Source of the DNA: JAHEFU01 sp041395205
GTDB taxonomy: Bacteria; 4484-113; JAFGCY01
DNA length: 64,000 nucleotides
Direction of reading: 5' to 3'
Assembly (NCBI GenBank): GCA_041395205.1
Contig: JAWLAZ010000001.1
Location: 1,302,001-1,366,000 of the forward strand
Positions 56,207-64,000 of this stretch are shown one piece after another. A program made the translations under genes and the position numbers. The notes under the pieces were generated by a model that saw only the letters and a program-made list of their open reading frames with translations, ran no database searches and had not been told where the DNA came from. Position 1 is the stretch's first letter. Each line of letters opens with the position of its first letter.

Positions 56207-57029
56207 ACGAGGCGCGGCCCCTCCGCAGGAGCAGAATGCTCCCAAGCAGCCGCTGCTCACACCGCAGGTACTTGGCGTGGTCTTCCTGATCCTGATCATC
56301 GTTGCCGCGGCTTATGTGATCAGTCACAAGAACAAGCTCAACAATGAGATCGCCTCACTGGAGAGCAAGAAGAACACGCTGCAGACCCAGATTGACACCT
56401 ATCGCAAGAAAGGCAACAAGCTGGAAACCGCCAAGCAGGTCAAGCACGCCCTCAATGAGAAGCTCGGGACTCTGGATTACCTGTTCCTGCAGACCCAGGA
56501 TGACATGATCCCCTTCTGGGAGGACACCTTTGCCCCGCTGGTGCTGCAGTCCGGCTACCTGACCCTGACCGGCGAAAGCAAGATCACGGTGGACAACTTC
56601 GAGTACAACATCAACATGGCGATGACACCCTTCGAAACGATTCCGGCGGGTGGCATTCCGATCGAGGACAAGCCGGATCGCTTCCCGCTGATCTACATCC
56701 CGGAAAGCAATGGCAACCCCGTCACGGAGGTCCTGAAGACCGGCCAGCCGGCCTTCCTCACTCCGTACAACATCACGCTTGAGAAGTTTGGTGGCACATA
56801 TGAGGACGTGATGCGCTTCGCGCGCAGCATCCAGCAGGGTACGAGCCGCAAGATGACCGATAAGCTGTTCACCGTCCACTGCATCAAGACGGACGGCGAC
56901 CCCAGCAATGCGAGCATCATCCGCCGGACCCAGACCTGGACGATCCGCATGACCGTCTACTTCATCAACCCCGAGAAGGCGGCCACAGGGGACACACCGC
57001 CGGATCCGCCGGGAGCTTACTCCTGCTAA
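56190..57029 (+). CDS. pilO: PilO-like pilus alignment protein
   Basis: A 279-residue protein: a short cytoplasmic tail, one membrane helix (about 27-45, VLGVVFLILIIVAAAYVI), a coiled coil (LNNEIASLESKKNTLQTQID) and a periplasmic ferredoxin-like part. This layout and its place after PilN identify PilO, which pairs with PilN in the inner-membrane alignment complex. The gene starts inside the end of pilMN (17-base overlap), so translation is coupled. The C-terminal 90 residues are longer than usual. Confidence 0.82.
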   Translation: MSSAPRRGAAPPQEQNAPKQPLLTPQVLGVVFLILIIVAAAYVISHKNKLNNEIASLESKKNTLQTQIDTYRKKGNKLETAKQVKHALNEKLGTLDYLFLQTQDDMIPFWEDTFAPLVLQSGYLTLTGESKITVDNFEYNINMAMTPFETIPAGGIPIEDKPDRFPLIYIPESNGNPVTEVLKTGQPAFLTPYNITLEKFGGTYEDVMRFARSIQQGTSRKMTDKLFTVHCIKTDGDPSNASIIRRTQTWTIRMTVYFINPEKAATGDTPPDPPGAYSC

Positions 57030-57041
57030 CAGGAATCTGAG

Positions 57042-58091
57042 ATGAACTACTTGTACAAGACAATGTGTGCGACGCTGGTGACCGGCCTGCTGCTGCTGGC
57101 CGGCTCCTGCAACAACGGTGGTCCGGACCCCGCGGAGCAGATGGCTCAGCAGTACTCCGGCCGCAGCAGTACCGCGTCTCCCGCTGACAGTGCTGAGACC
57201 GGTGCAGGCACCGCTGGTTCTGAATCCGCGGACGGTATGGCCGGTGGTGAAGCCGCCGCTGAGGGCAATCCCTGTGGAGAATCCGAAGCGGCTGCGAATC
57301 CCTGCGGCGAAACCGCTGCTGAGGAAGCCAATCCCTGTGGCGCTGAAGCTGCTGAGGGTGAGGCTGAGAACCCCTGTGCCGCCGAAGAAGCTGCCGAGGG
57401 TGAGGCGGAGAATCCCTGCGCCGCCGACGAGGCTGCCGAGGATGAGGCTGAGAATCCCTGCGCCGCTGACGAGGCTGCCGAGGATGAGGCTGAGAACCCC
57501 TGCGCCATGGATGAGGATGGCGAGGAAGCAGCCGATGATGCTCCGCTGCTGGATGAGGAAGTCGAGGATTCCGCTGAGAAGGATCCGATCCAGGCTTTCA
57601 TGGAGCTTGATCCGCGTGACATCCTGCGTGCCAAGCAGCAGGATCTGGAAGGCCGTCTGACCAGCCCCTGGGACGAGGAGAATCCGGACGAGTTCATTCC
57701 CGAGACGGGTCGTGTGGATCCCCTCACGCTCGTGGATTCGGCCATCCCGGACCAGCTGAAGCCTCCCAGGAGCGGCAGCACCGATGAGAATGAGATCGAG
57801 CTGTATCTGGCGACCGTGTTCGCCACGCAGACCGTGGACCAGGTGGCCCGCGCCCTGCAGTGCCACAGCGTGATCCAGATCGGTGTGGTCTCCACCGCCT
57901 ACTTCAGCCTCGGCCTGGGCGATGACGCCCCGCGCTTCTCCATGACGGAGGGCAGCTCCTCGGGCATCGGCGGTGCTCAGGTGACCTGCACCGGTGTGAG
58001 TGACACCAAGGTCAGTGTCACGATCTCCGTGCCGATCCCCGGAAATGTCATCAGCCGCAGCAAGGTCTACATCCCGCGTTCGCTCAACTGA
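57042..58091 (+). CDS. NPC-repeat lipoprotein in the PilP position
   Basis: A 349-residue lipoprotein (LLLLAGSC, Cys23) that starts 12 bases after pilO, where PilP usually sits. Residues 70-160 carry seven NPC tripeptides at 76, 86, 97, 110, 124, 138 and 152. The last units are nearly identical 14-mers (ENPCAADEAAEDEA), separated by Glu/Ala/Asp-rich text. The C-terminal roughly 190 residues include DPIQAFMELDPRDILRAKQ and a beta-rich end, which could be a PilP-like domain, but I do not see a definite PilP signature. The acidic Cys repeats could bind metal or form disulfides. Confidence 0.8.
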   Translation: MNYLYKTMCATLVTGLLLLAGSCNNGGPDPAEQMAQQYSGRSSTASPADSAETGAGTAGSESADGMAGGEAAAEGNPCGESEAAANPCGETAAEEANPCGAEAAEGEAENPCAAEEAAEGEAENPCAADEAAEDEAENPCAADEAAEDEAENPCAMDEDGEEAADDAPLLDEEVEDSAEKDPIQAFMELDPRDILRAKQQDLEGRLTSPWDEENPDEFIPETGRVDPLTLVDSAIPDQLKPPRSGSTDENEIELYLATVFATQTVDQVARALQCHSVIQIGVVSTAYFSLGLGDDAPRFSMTEGSSSGIGGAQVTCTGVSDTKVSVTISVPIPGNVISRSKVYIPRSLN

Positions 58092-58117
58092 ACCGGTAAC
58101 TGAAGCCAGAATCAATG

Positions 58118-58143
58118 AAGCGGAGGGCACTGCCCTCCGCTTT
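58118..58143 (+). terminator. Terminator-like hairpin after the pil operon
   Basis: AAGCGGAGGGC/GCCCTCCGCTT, an 11-bp perfect stem with an ACT loop, is followed by only a short T-run (TTTATG). It lies between the NPC-repeat lipoprotein and nuoN and probably ends the pilus transcript at least partly. Confidence 0.65.
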
Positions 58144-58163
58144 ATGCTATATATAGTGTCCGC

Positions 58164-59798
58164 ATGGATCCCGTCTCTGCCTTTCTGCTGGACAAGCTCT
58201 ACATCATCTGGGGCCGGTTATCCTATCTGGCCGGTGTGCCCGTGCAGCAGTTCGGCGAGTGGGCCTGGCGCAATACCTCCTACTACCTGCTCTCCCCCGA
58301 AATCTCACTGCTGATCGGTCTCGGCATCATCTGCCTGATCGAGATCTTCAGCAGCAAGCGTGACAACTTCCTGATCGTCTGCTGGATCGCCATCCTGTCG
58401 CTGCTTGGCAATCTGATGATGACGATCCACATGATGTATTACACCAGCCGCTATTTCGGATACGGGCTGGGTACATGGTGGGGCGGGCTGGAAACGATTG
58501 ACCCCTACGCCCTGATGTTCAAGCAGCTGATGGACTGGGGCGACATCATGATCATCCTCGCGTTGATCGGCTACAAGCCGCTCAGGAAATACCGCGTGGA
58601 GTTCATCATCCTCATGCTGGCCGGCACCATCGCCTACGACCTGATGGTCGGATCCTCCGACCTGCTGGCGGTCTACGTAATGACCGAATTCGGCGGGATC
58701 ACCGGCTACATCATGGCGGCCTTCCACAAGAAGAACCTGCGCAGCCTGGAAGCGGGCCTCAAGTACTTCATCACCGGCGCTGCCGCCAGCAGTGCCCTGC
58801 TGTTCGCAATGAGCATCCTGTACGGTGCCACCAACGAAACGAATCTCTACTACATCCAGAAGTATCTGGCGAGCAACCCCTCCGCAGCCTACATGCCGAT
58901 GGTTGTCTTCTCCATCGTGCTGCTGCTCGTGGCGATCGGTTACAAGCTCGGTATTGCCCCGTTCCACCTCTGGGTGGCAGACGTCTACGAGGGTTCGCCG
59001 ACACCGGTCACCGCCTTCATTTCGGTCTTCCCCAAGACCGCCGGCTATGCGGTACTGATGCGTCTGCTGTTCATCTCCTTCATCGGTCTCAAGCAGATCT
59101 GGATCCCGATCCTGGCCGTGATGTCCATCGCATCGATGGTGATCGGCAACGTGATGGCGCTCAGGCAGACCAGCTTCAAGCGCATGATGGCCTATTCCGG
59201 CATCAGCCACATGGGCTACATCATGATCGGCGTGATTGCCGCCGCCCATGCCAGTTCCGAAATGGAGCAGACGGAAGGCTTCTATGCCGCGCTGTACTAC
59301 GTGCTGGTCTACTTCTTCATGAACCTCGGGATCTTCATCGCCGCCATGGCGGTGGAAAGCGCAGGCGGCACGGACCACATGGACAGCTACAACGGACTCG
59401 TGCGCCGCAATCCGCTGCTGACCGTGATTTTCAGCATCCTGATCATTGCGCTCGTGGGACTGCCGCCCACCGTCGGATTCTGGGCCAAGTTCTTCGTCTT
59501 CAAGAGCATGGTGACCTATGCCGTGGTCAACCGCCTGCTGATGGCGCTGCTGATCTTCGCCCTGCTGACCACGGCGATGAGCGCCTACTACTACATGCGC
59601 CTGCTCTACCGGATGTGGGTGCTGCCGCCGGCTCTCGAACAGAACCGGCGCTTTGAGCCGATCCTCTTCACACGCCTGGCGATCCTCGTGCCGGCGCTGT
59701 TCATCCTCCTGCTGGGTGTGATGTTCGTGAATGTGCCGTTTGACTACGTCAAGGAAGCCTACTTCCTCGTCTACTGGCAGAAGGATTACCAGATCTGA
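58164..59798 (+). CDS. nuoN: NADH-quinone oxidoreductase subunit N
   Basis: Antiporter-like membrane subunit of respiratory complex I, 544 residues and about 14 membrane helices. Family features: GLKYFITGAAASSALLFAMS, then YKLGIAPFHLWVADVYEGSP and KRMMAYSGISHMGYIMIG, with buried Lys and Glu residues expected for proton transfer. No other nuo gene is in the window upstream, so it is either split from its operon or the last member displaced. Its stop shares a base with the next start (TGATG). Confidence 0.93.
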   Translation: MDPVSAFLLDKLYIIWGRLSYLAGVPVQQFGEWAWRNTSYYLLSPEISLLIGLGIICLIEIFSSKRDNFLIVCWIAILSLLGNLMMTIHMMYYTSRYFGYGLGTWWGGLETIDPYALMFKQLMDWGDIMIILALIGYKPLRKYRVEFIILMLAGTIAYDLMVGSSDLLAVYVMTEFGGITGYIMAAFHKKNLRSLEAGLKYFITGAAASSALLFAMSILYGATNETNLYYIQKYLASNPSAAYMPMVVFSIVLLLVAIGYKLGIAPFHLWVADVYEGSPTPVTAFISVFPKTAGYAVLMRLLFISFIGLKQIWIPILAVMSIASMVIGNVMALRQTSFKRMMAYSGISHMGYIMIGVIAAAHASSEMEQTEGFYAALYYVLVYFFMNLGIFIAAMAVESAGGTDHMDSYNGLVRRNPLLTVIFSILIIALVGLPPTVGFWAKFFVFKSMVTYAVVNRLLMALLIFALLTTAMSAYYYMRLLYRMWVLPPALEQNRRFEPILFTRLAILVPALFILLLGVMFVNVPFDYVKEAYFLVYWQKDYQI

Positions 59799-61735
59799 TG
59801 CCAGAAGAGCGCAGTGCGAGCGGAGGCTCAGGGGGACGGGTGGAAATCGCCGTCAGTCTGGGGCTAGTCGGCCTGGCCGTGCTGCCCCTGCTGGGAGGAG
59901 GTTTCAGCGGCTGGGGATTCCTGATAGCCCACCTGCTGCTGCCGCTCTCGGCTGCCCTGTGCCTGATTCTGCGACCGCGGGATGCCCGCCCGCTCTGGCC
60001 CCTGATGGCCAGCCTGCTGGCCAGCCTGCTGCTGATTCTGCTGCCGGCGGTCTATCAGGGCCAGGTGCTGTCACTCTATCTCCTGAGTTTCCCCTGCGGC
60101 TGGATCATTGCCGATACGGCACTACGCCACGCACCGGCTCGCAGCAGCTGGCTGCTGCCGCTGCTGGCAGGCTCCGCTGTGCTTACGGCGGTGCTGGGAC
60201 TGCTGGAATGGATCCGCAGCGGCAGTCCGGACCACCAGATCGCTTCGGTCTTCGGCCTGCATAATGCCTACGCCGGATTCCTGCTGCTGTGCTGGCCGCT
60301 GGGCCTGCTCATCGCCGGCAGTTTGAAAACCAGGCCACAGCAGATTCTCGGTGCTGTCGCCAGCCTGTTATTGCTGCTGACACTGGTGCTGACCTACTCA
60401 CGGGCGGCCTGGCTCTGCCTGCTGCTGCAGCTGCTGCTGATCGCGGGTGGGATGCTGCTGGCCGGACGGGCCCGCTACGGCCGGGCGATCGGCATCGGGG
60501 CCCTCAGCCTGCTTGGGCTGCTGGCTGCGCTGCTGGCCATGCCTCCAGTACGCAGTGTGCTGGCGCGGGTCACGGACTTCGCCGGCTATTCCTTCCAGGG
60601 CCGCCTGCGCTTCTGGGAGGCCGCCTGGCAGATCTTCATGGATCATCCGCTCAGCGGGGTGGGGCTGGGTAACTTCGCCTACGTCTACCCGCAGTACCAG
60701 AAGGACTACATCTACTACAGCGTTGACCCCCACAGCTGGCCCCTGCAGCTCTGCTGCGAGCTGGGGATCGCTGGCCTGCTGGCCATGCTGCTGCTGCTCG
60801 GCGGATTCTGCATCTGGGCTCTGCGGGTGATGCGCAGTGCTGCGGCACTGCCCTGGCGGCTGGGGCTCGTGGCAGCCGTACTGGGCAGCATGCTGCATGC
60901 CGCAGTGGATTTCGACTACACCTTCAGTGCGACGAATGCCTTCCTCGGTGCCATGCTGGCGCTTGGCGGACCTGCCCTGCTGCAATCGGTCAGGCGGCGT
61001 GGCGACGGTGCGGCAACCGCTGAACAGTCTGCGGGCTGGCGGCCGGATCCACTGGGACTGGGTTGTGCCCTGCTGCTGCTGCTGAGCCTGCTCAAGGCAC
61101 CGGCCCTGACCTTCGAGCGCTTCACCCTTGATCAGCTGCGCGGCATGCAGGTCACGAACCCCGAACAGGCCCGGGTGAAGTTCGACCTGCTGAATATGGC
61201 GATCAGTTACAACCCACGCAATCACAGCACGCTCTACCAGCGGGCCTCGCTGCGCATCAATGCCGCTGCCGACCCGCGCCAGCTGCCGGCTGCGGAACTG
61301 GAAGCGGCCCGTGCTGATCTGGACCAGGCACTGCAGGCAAACCCGCGTTCCGCGAACTGCATGTTCCTGCGCGCGACGCTCAATCCCTCGCGCACAGCCG
61401 GCAGCCGGGAAGTGGAGGAAGCGCTGAAGCTGGACCCCTACAACTATCCGGACCACTACTATGGCTGGGCCGTGCTGGCGGATGACCCGGCGGAGCAGCT
61501 GCGGCGTCTGGAACTCGGGCTGGAGCGCATCCCGATCCTGGAACCGATTACGCCGAGCCATGTGCGGCCGACCTTCTATCCGCTGAATGGGATGTTCGCA
61601 CAGTGGTATGAGCGCATGATGGAGCTCACGGAAGATCCTCAGCTCAAGGCCGAATACCGCAGCCGCGCGGCGGCATTCCGCACTTACTATGAAAACAATC
61701 AGTTCCGCCCGCTGGAGCTTGATCCCAATGTCTGA
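59798..61735 (+). CDS. O-antigen-ligase-like membrane protein with TPR tail
   Basis: A 645-residue polytopic protein of the Wzy/WaaL-like superfamily (Wzy_C). After about ten membrane helices comes the periplasmic-loop signature: RFWEAAWQIFMDHPLSGVGL (near residue 270), then DPHSWPLQLCCELGIAG with the conserved His. More helices follow, then a soluble C-terminal TPR-like region (about 430-640; AISYNPRNHSTLYQRASLRI). Such enzymes join sugar polymers to lipid A core, protein or other acceptors; a glycoprotein ligase for pilins is a possibility given the neighbours, but that is inference. Coupled to nuoN by TGATG. Confidence 0.82.
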   Translation: MPEERSASGGSGGRVEIAVSLGLVGLAVLPLLGGGFSGWGFLIAHLLLPLSAALCLILRPRDARPLWPLMASLLASLLLILLPAVYQGQVLSLYLLSFPCGWIIADTALRHAPARSSWLLPLLAGSAVLTAVLGLLEWIRSGSPDHQIASVFGLHNAYAGFLLLCWPLGLLIAGSLKTRPQQILGAVASLLLLLTLVLTYSRAAWLCLLLQLLLIAGGMLLAGRARYGRAIGIGALSLLGLLAALLAMPPVRSVLARVTDFAGYSFQGRLRFWEAAWQIFMDHPLSGVGLGNFAYVYPQYQKDYIYYSVDPHSWPLQLCCELGIAGLLAMLLLLGGFCIWALRVMRSAAALPWRLGLVAAVLGSMLHAAVDFDYTFSATNAFLGAMLALGGPALLQSVRRRGDGAATAEQSAGWRPDPLGLGCALLLLLSLLKAPALTFERFTLDQLRGMQVTNPEQARVKFDLLNMAISYNPRNHSTLYQRASLRINAAADPRQLPAAELEAARADLDQALQANPRSANCMFLRATLNPSRTAGSREVEEALKLDPYNYPDHYYGWAVLADDPAEQLRRLELGLERIPILEPITPSHVRPTFYPLNGMFAQWYERMMELTEDPQLKAEYRSRAAAFRTYYENNQFRPLELDPNV

Positions 61736-63242
61736 CACGTTCGACAGCTGGCGATCGCAACCGGAGCCCCGCTTCAGACGTCTCAAAGGCATGCTGCATA
61801 CGAGATTCAGCTTCACCACGGCAGTGCTGCTCATGTTGCTGGTACTGTCCGGCCTGGTGCAGCCTGCGCTGGCGCAGAATGATGTGCCGGAGCTGCCGCT
61901 GCCGCAGGAGAGCATCGCCTCCGAGCAGCCCGCGCCAAGTGCTCATCTGTTCCTGCGTGAACTGGCCAAGCGCCAGCAGGAGTGGCGCGACAGCAAGGGC
62001 CGCTTCACGATGCTCGCCAACCTCTTCCCCGCCGTACTCGAACAGGAAGGGGTGGTCTACAACATGGAGGCCAACGGCGAATGGCTGCTGCAGAACGGCC
62101 TGCTGGTGTTCCAGGTGCTGGATGACTACCGCCGCGACTACGATGTGCTGGCCTGGGAGCAGGACCGGGTCTGGAGTGTGAACTCCAGTGAGGAAATCGG
62201 CAGCCGCGCCCGCCTGGAAATGGATGAGATCGCCCGCGAGATCCTCGGGATGGTCAGCGAGAGCGAGGACAATGCCTACGGCCAGGCCCGGACTTACCTC
62301 TCGCTGGCGGAACTGACCCGCTACAATGCCCTGCCGGCGGAGGAATTCCGCCCGGTCTATACAAGCCTCGGCTACCAGGTGGCACGTCCGGCACCCGGTG
62401 TGCTGCTGCTGCACCGCGCCGGCACGGAATCCAGTGCCCAGCGCAACACCTGGTACGGTGCCGTGGCCTTCGGCGGGAGCTGTGCCTGGGTGCAGCAGTC
62501 CGGTGGGCGGATGCGGATCATGCCTTACATGAACTCCGGGTCTGAGGGAGTGGACGGCATCCTGCGCAATACGCTCAATTCGTTTGTGGCATCGCAGAAC
62601 CGCTACAAGGGTGCTTATCAGCATTTCGCGGAACTGAAGGACCTGAGCGGACTGTACTTCGAACGCCTGGATCTGGAGGCCCGCCAGCCGCGCACGGCTT
62701 CGGGGGTCAGCCTGGAGTTCCGCCTGGCGGAGGACAAGCTGTCCTACACCCTGCTGGCCGAGCTTTCCGGCGTGCGGCTGATGACTGATCATTACGGCGA
62801 GATAAGCGCTTTTACACCATTCGAAGGCGGCGAGAATTTCCTGCCCCTGCCCGGCGGGCAGCTGGCCGAGAATGGCTTTGTCCCGGATGAGGATGAGACC
62901 GCTGCACCCGCCGAGGGACTGGACAGTGCACTGACGAAGGCCCGCCTGGAATTGCTGAGCACCGTCCTGAAGCATGCCCACAGTGCCGAGGAGGCTTATC
63001 TGATCAGGCATGGCAGCTACGGCAACCTGCGCCAGCTGCATGATGACGGCCTGCTGGTGCTGGATGAAGTGGAGTCCGATCGGAGCGGCAGCAAGGACAG
63101 CGTGCATCTGCGGATGGAGCTCGCGGATGACGCCGAAACCTACAAGCTGAGTGCCCAGGCGGGGGACATCCTGCGGGTGATGGACCATTCCGGAGAGATC
63201 CGCGATCCGGCAGCACCTGCGGTTGAGGAACCTGAGTCCTGA
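61728..63242 (+). CDS. Exported protein with pilin-like C-terminal segment
   Basis: A 504-residue protein with a hydrophobic export segment (about 25-44, SFTTAVLLMLLVLSGLVQPA) ending ALA/QN. The body is unrecognised. The last 100 residues (LSTVLKHAHSAEEAYLIRHG, then SYGNLRQLHDDGLL) resemble the helix-and-loop that follows the membrane part in type IV pilins, but no prepilin leader is present. ATG 61728 overlaps the previous stop (ATGTCTGA), suggesting coupling; ATG 61791 would give a more compact signal peptide. Confidence 0.7.
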   Translation: MSDTFDSWRSQPEPRFRRLKGMLHTRFSFTTAVLLMLLVLSGLVQPALAQNDVPELPLPQESIASEQPAPSAHLFLRELAKRQQEWRDSKGRFTMLANLFPAVLEQEGVVYNMEANGEWLLQNGLLVFQVLDDYRRDYDVLAWEQDRVWSVNSSEEIGSRARLEMDEIAREILGMVSESEDNAYGQARTYLSLAELTRYNALPAEEFRPVYTSLGYQVARPAPGVLLLHRAGTESSAQRNTWYGAVAFGGSCAWVQQSGGRMRIMPYMNSGSEGVDGILRNTLNSFVASQNRYKGAYQHFAELKDLSGLYFERLDLEARQPRTASGVSLEFRLAEDKLSYTLLAELSGVRLMTDHYGEISAFTPFEGGENFLPLPGGQLAENGFVPDEDETAAPAEGLDSALTKARLELLSTVLKHAHSAEEAYLIRHGSYGNLRQLHDDGLLVLDEVESDRSGSKDSVHLRMELADDAETYKLSAQAGDILRVMDHSGEIRDPAAPAVEEPES

Positions 63243-63425
63243 TTTCGGGTCCGATAAAGTGTGCCGGGGTGTAACCGATTCATCCCACGGGCGTCTTCTA
63301 TGGCACGGGGCAGTCCAGATGCTGGACAGCCTTCAGTGAGTCCCCATGTTTATGGAATCAACGGAACGGTGTAATATATCTTGGTTGCAAGGACGTACAT
63401 TCAGTTCGGCCACAGAGGGGTTGCG

Positions 63426-64000
63426 ATGATGAACACGAAGCAGGGCTTTACACTGGTGGAGCTGCTGGTCGTTATCGGCATCGTCAGTGTGCTTGTCATC
63501 ATCCTCGCGCCCACCGTGCGGCAGGCTTCACTCACCGCCAAGGAGAATGCGGTGCGCGGCAACTGCGCGAACATTGAAGTCGCGCTGGCCCAGTACGCCC
63601 AGAACCATGAAGGCAACTACCCGGGCGTGGCGATCGACATCATGGCCCCCTGGGAATGGCATGCGCTGGGTGACGGCGAGCTCTACACCCAGGGCGGGCT
63701 GGACTTCCCGCAGCAGTGGGATGTGGCCAATGGCGTGCTTGGCGGGTATGGCCACCGCAACCCGAGCTCCGTTCCCGTGGCTGAGCAGATCAAGATCGCC
63801 CGCAGCGTGCAGCTCACTGCCGGAAACACCGACTTCCCCCGTTACTTCGACTCCCTGCTGATTGATGATGCCCTGTCCGAGTATCCGGCGAACGTATTCA
63901 GCGGAGCCGCCGGTGTCGGCACACGCCGCATGCAGAACGTCTTCGGCTTCACGGTTTCCCCGGATCTGATCAACCTTGAGGACACGGTTGATCTCAATGA
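63426..64000 (+). CDS. G-like pseudopilin 4, 3' end beyond window
   Basis: Leader MMNTKQG/FTLVELLVVIG, then IVSVLVIILAPTVRQASLTA. At least 191 residues are visible and the frame is open at the edge. AGAGGGG five bases upstream supports ATG 63426. It shares QYAQNHEGNYPGVAIDIMA, a WHALGDGELYTQGG stretch and LSEYPANVF with the gene at 37636, in the same order, so the two are paralogues. It probably opens a second pilin locus. Confidence 0.87.
   Translation, partial: MMNTKQGFTLVELLVVIGIVSVLVIILAPTVRQASLTAKENAVRGNCANIEVALAQYAQNHEGNYPGVAIDIMAPWEWHALGDGELYTQGGLDFPQQWDVANGVLGGYGHRNPSSVPVAEQIKIARSVQLTAGNTDFPRYFDSLLIDDALSEYPANVFSGAAGVGTRRMQNVFGFTVSPDLINLEDTVDLN

Overview
The window is about 64 kb of high-GC DNA from an unidentified diderm (Gram-negative type) bacterium. 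A type IV pilus/type II secretion secretin, several lipoprotein signals and an O-antigen-ligase-like protein show an outer membrane. Exported proteins with dockerin-like EF-hand pairs and PKD domains, together with many 'GFTLIELLVV' prepilins, recall under-described environmental phyla (the Planctomycetota/Armatimonadota/Sumerlaeota kind). The sequence alone does not settle the taxon. No rRNA, tRNA, CRISPR array or insertion sequence was recognised.

Layout. 1-6161: 3'-truncated prolyl oligopeptidase, biotin-protein ligase, an exported AMIN/STN protein behind a near-consensus promoter, a lipoprotein, and a membrane protein with an internal duplication. 6208-10142: an accessory patch with an AT-rich nucleotide-cyclase-like gene, an aspartase-like lyase, a small Cys-rich secreted protein, a frameshifted secreted-protein remnant and a hicBA toxin-antitoxin pair. 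10224-14124: pncC, a ROK kinase and two exported PKD/dockerin proteins. 14260-22581: exported or membrane proteins of unknown role, including a 778-residue dockerin/PKD lipoprotein, and a 0.4-kb convergent intergenic element bounded by 13-bp inverted repeats. 22815-26152: uvrC, a small membrane peptide and a membrane protein. 26310-31325: an ArsR-type regulator with two matched operator palindromes, two double AHSA1/SRPBCC proteins, and two double VOC proteins, one of them exported. 31322-32482: a PaiB-like protein and hypoxanthine phosphoribosyltransferase.

32695-58091 is the centrepiece: one co-oriented 25-kb run of pilus-like genes. It has seven pseudopilin-type genes (H-, I-, three G-like, J- and K-type), then a PilQ/GspD secretin, a single polypeptide fusing PilM to PilN, PilO, and an NPC-repeat lipoprotein in the PilP position. 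The K-type gene alone is 10.3 kb (3,427 codons): a GspK-like N-terminus and a second GspK-like C-terminal part enclose more than 2,000 residues of Ig/PKD/TIG-like and repeat modules. The other pseudopilins are also two to four times the usual size, and nearly all carry DxDxDG-type acidic loops. Together the genes suggest an envelope-spanning pseudopilus whose tip is a very large, possibly calcium-dependent, surface-exposed complex. No assembly ATPase, inner-membrane platform or prepilin peptidase is in the window, so those must lie elsewhere.

58164-64000: NuoN, then an O-antigen-ligase/TPR protein and an exported protein, all translationally coupled by overlapping stop/start codons, then the start of another G-like pseudopilin that runs off the window edge and is a close paralogue of the one at 37636.
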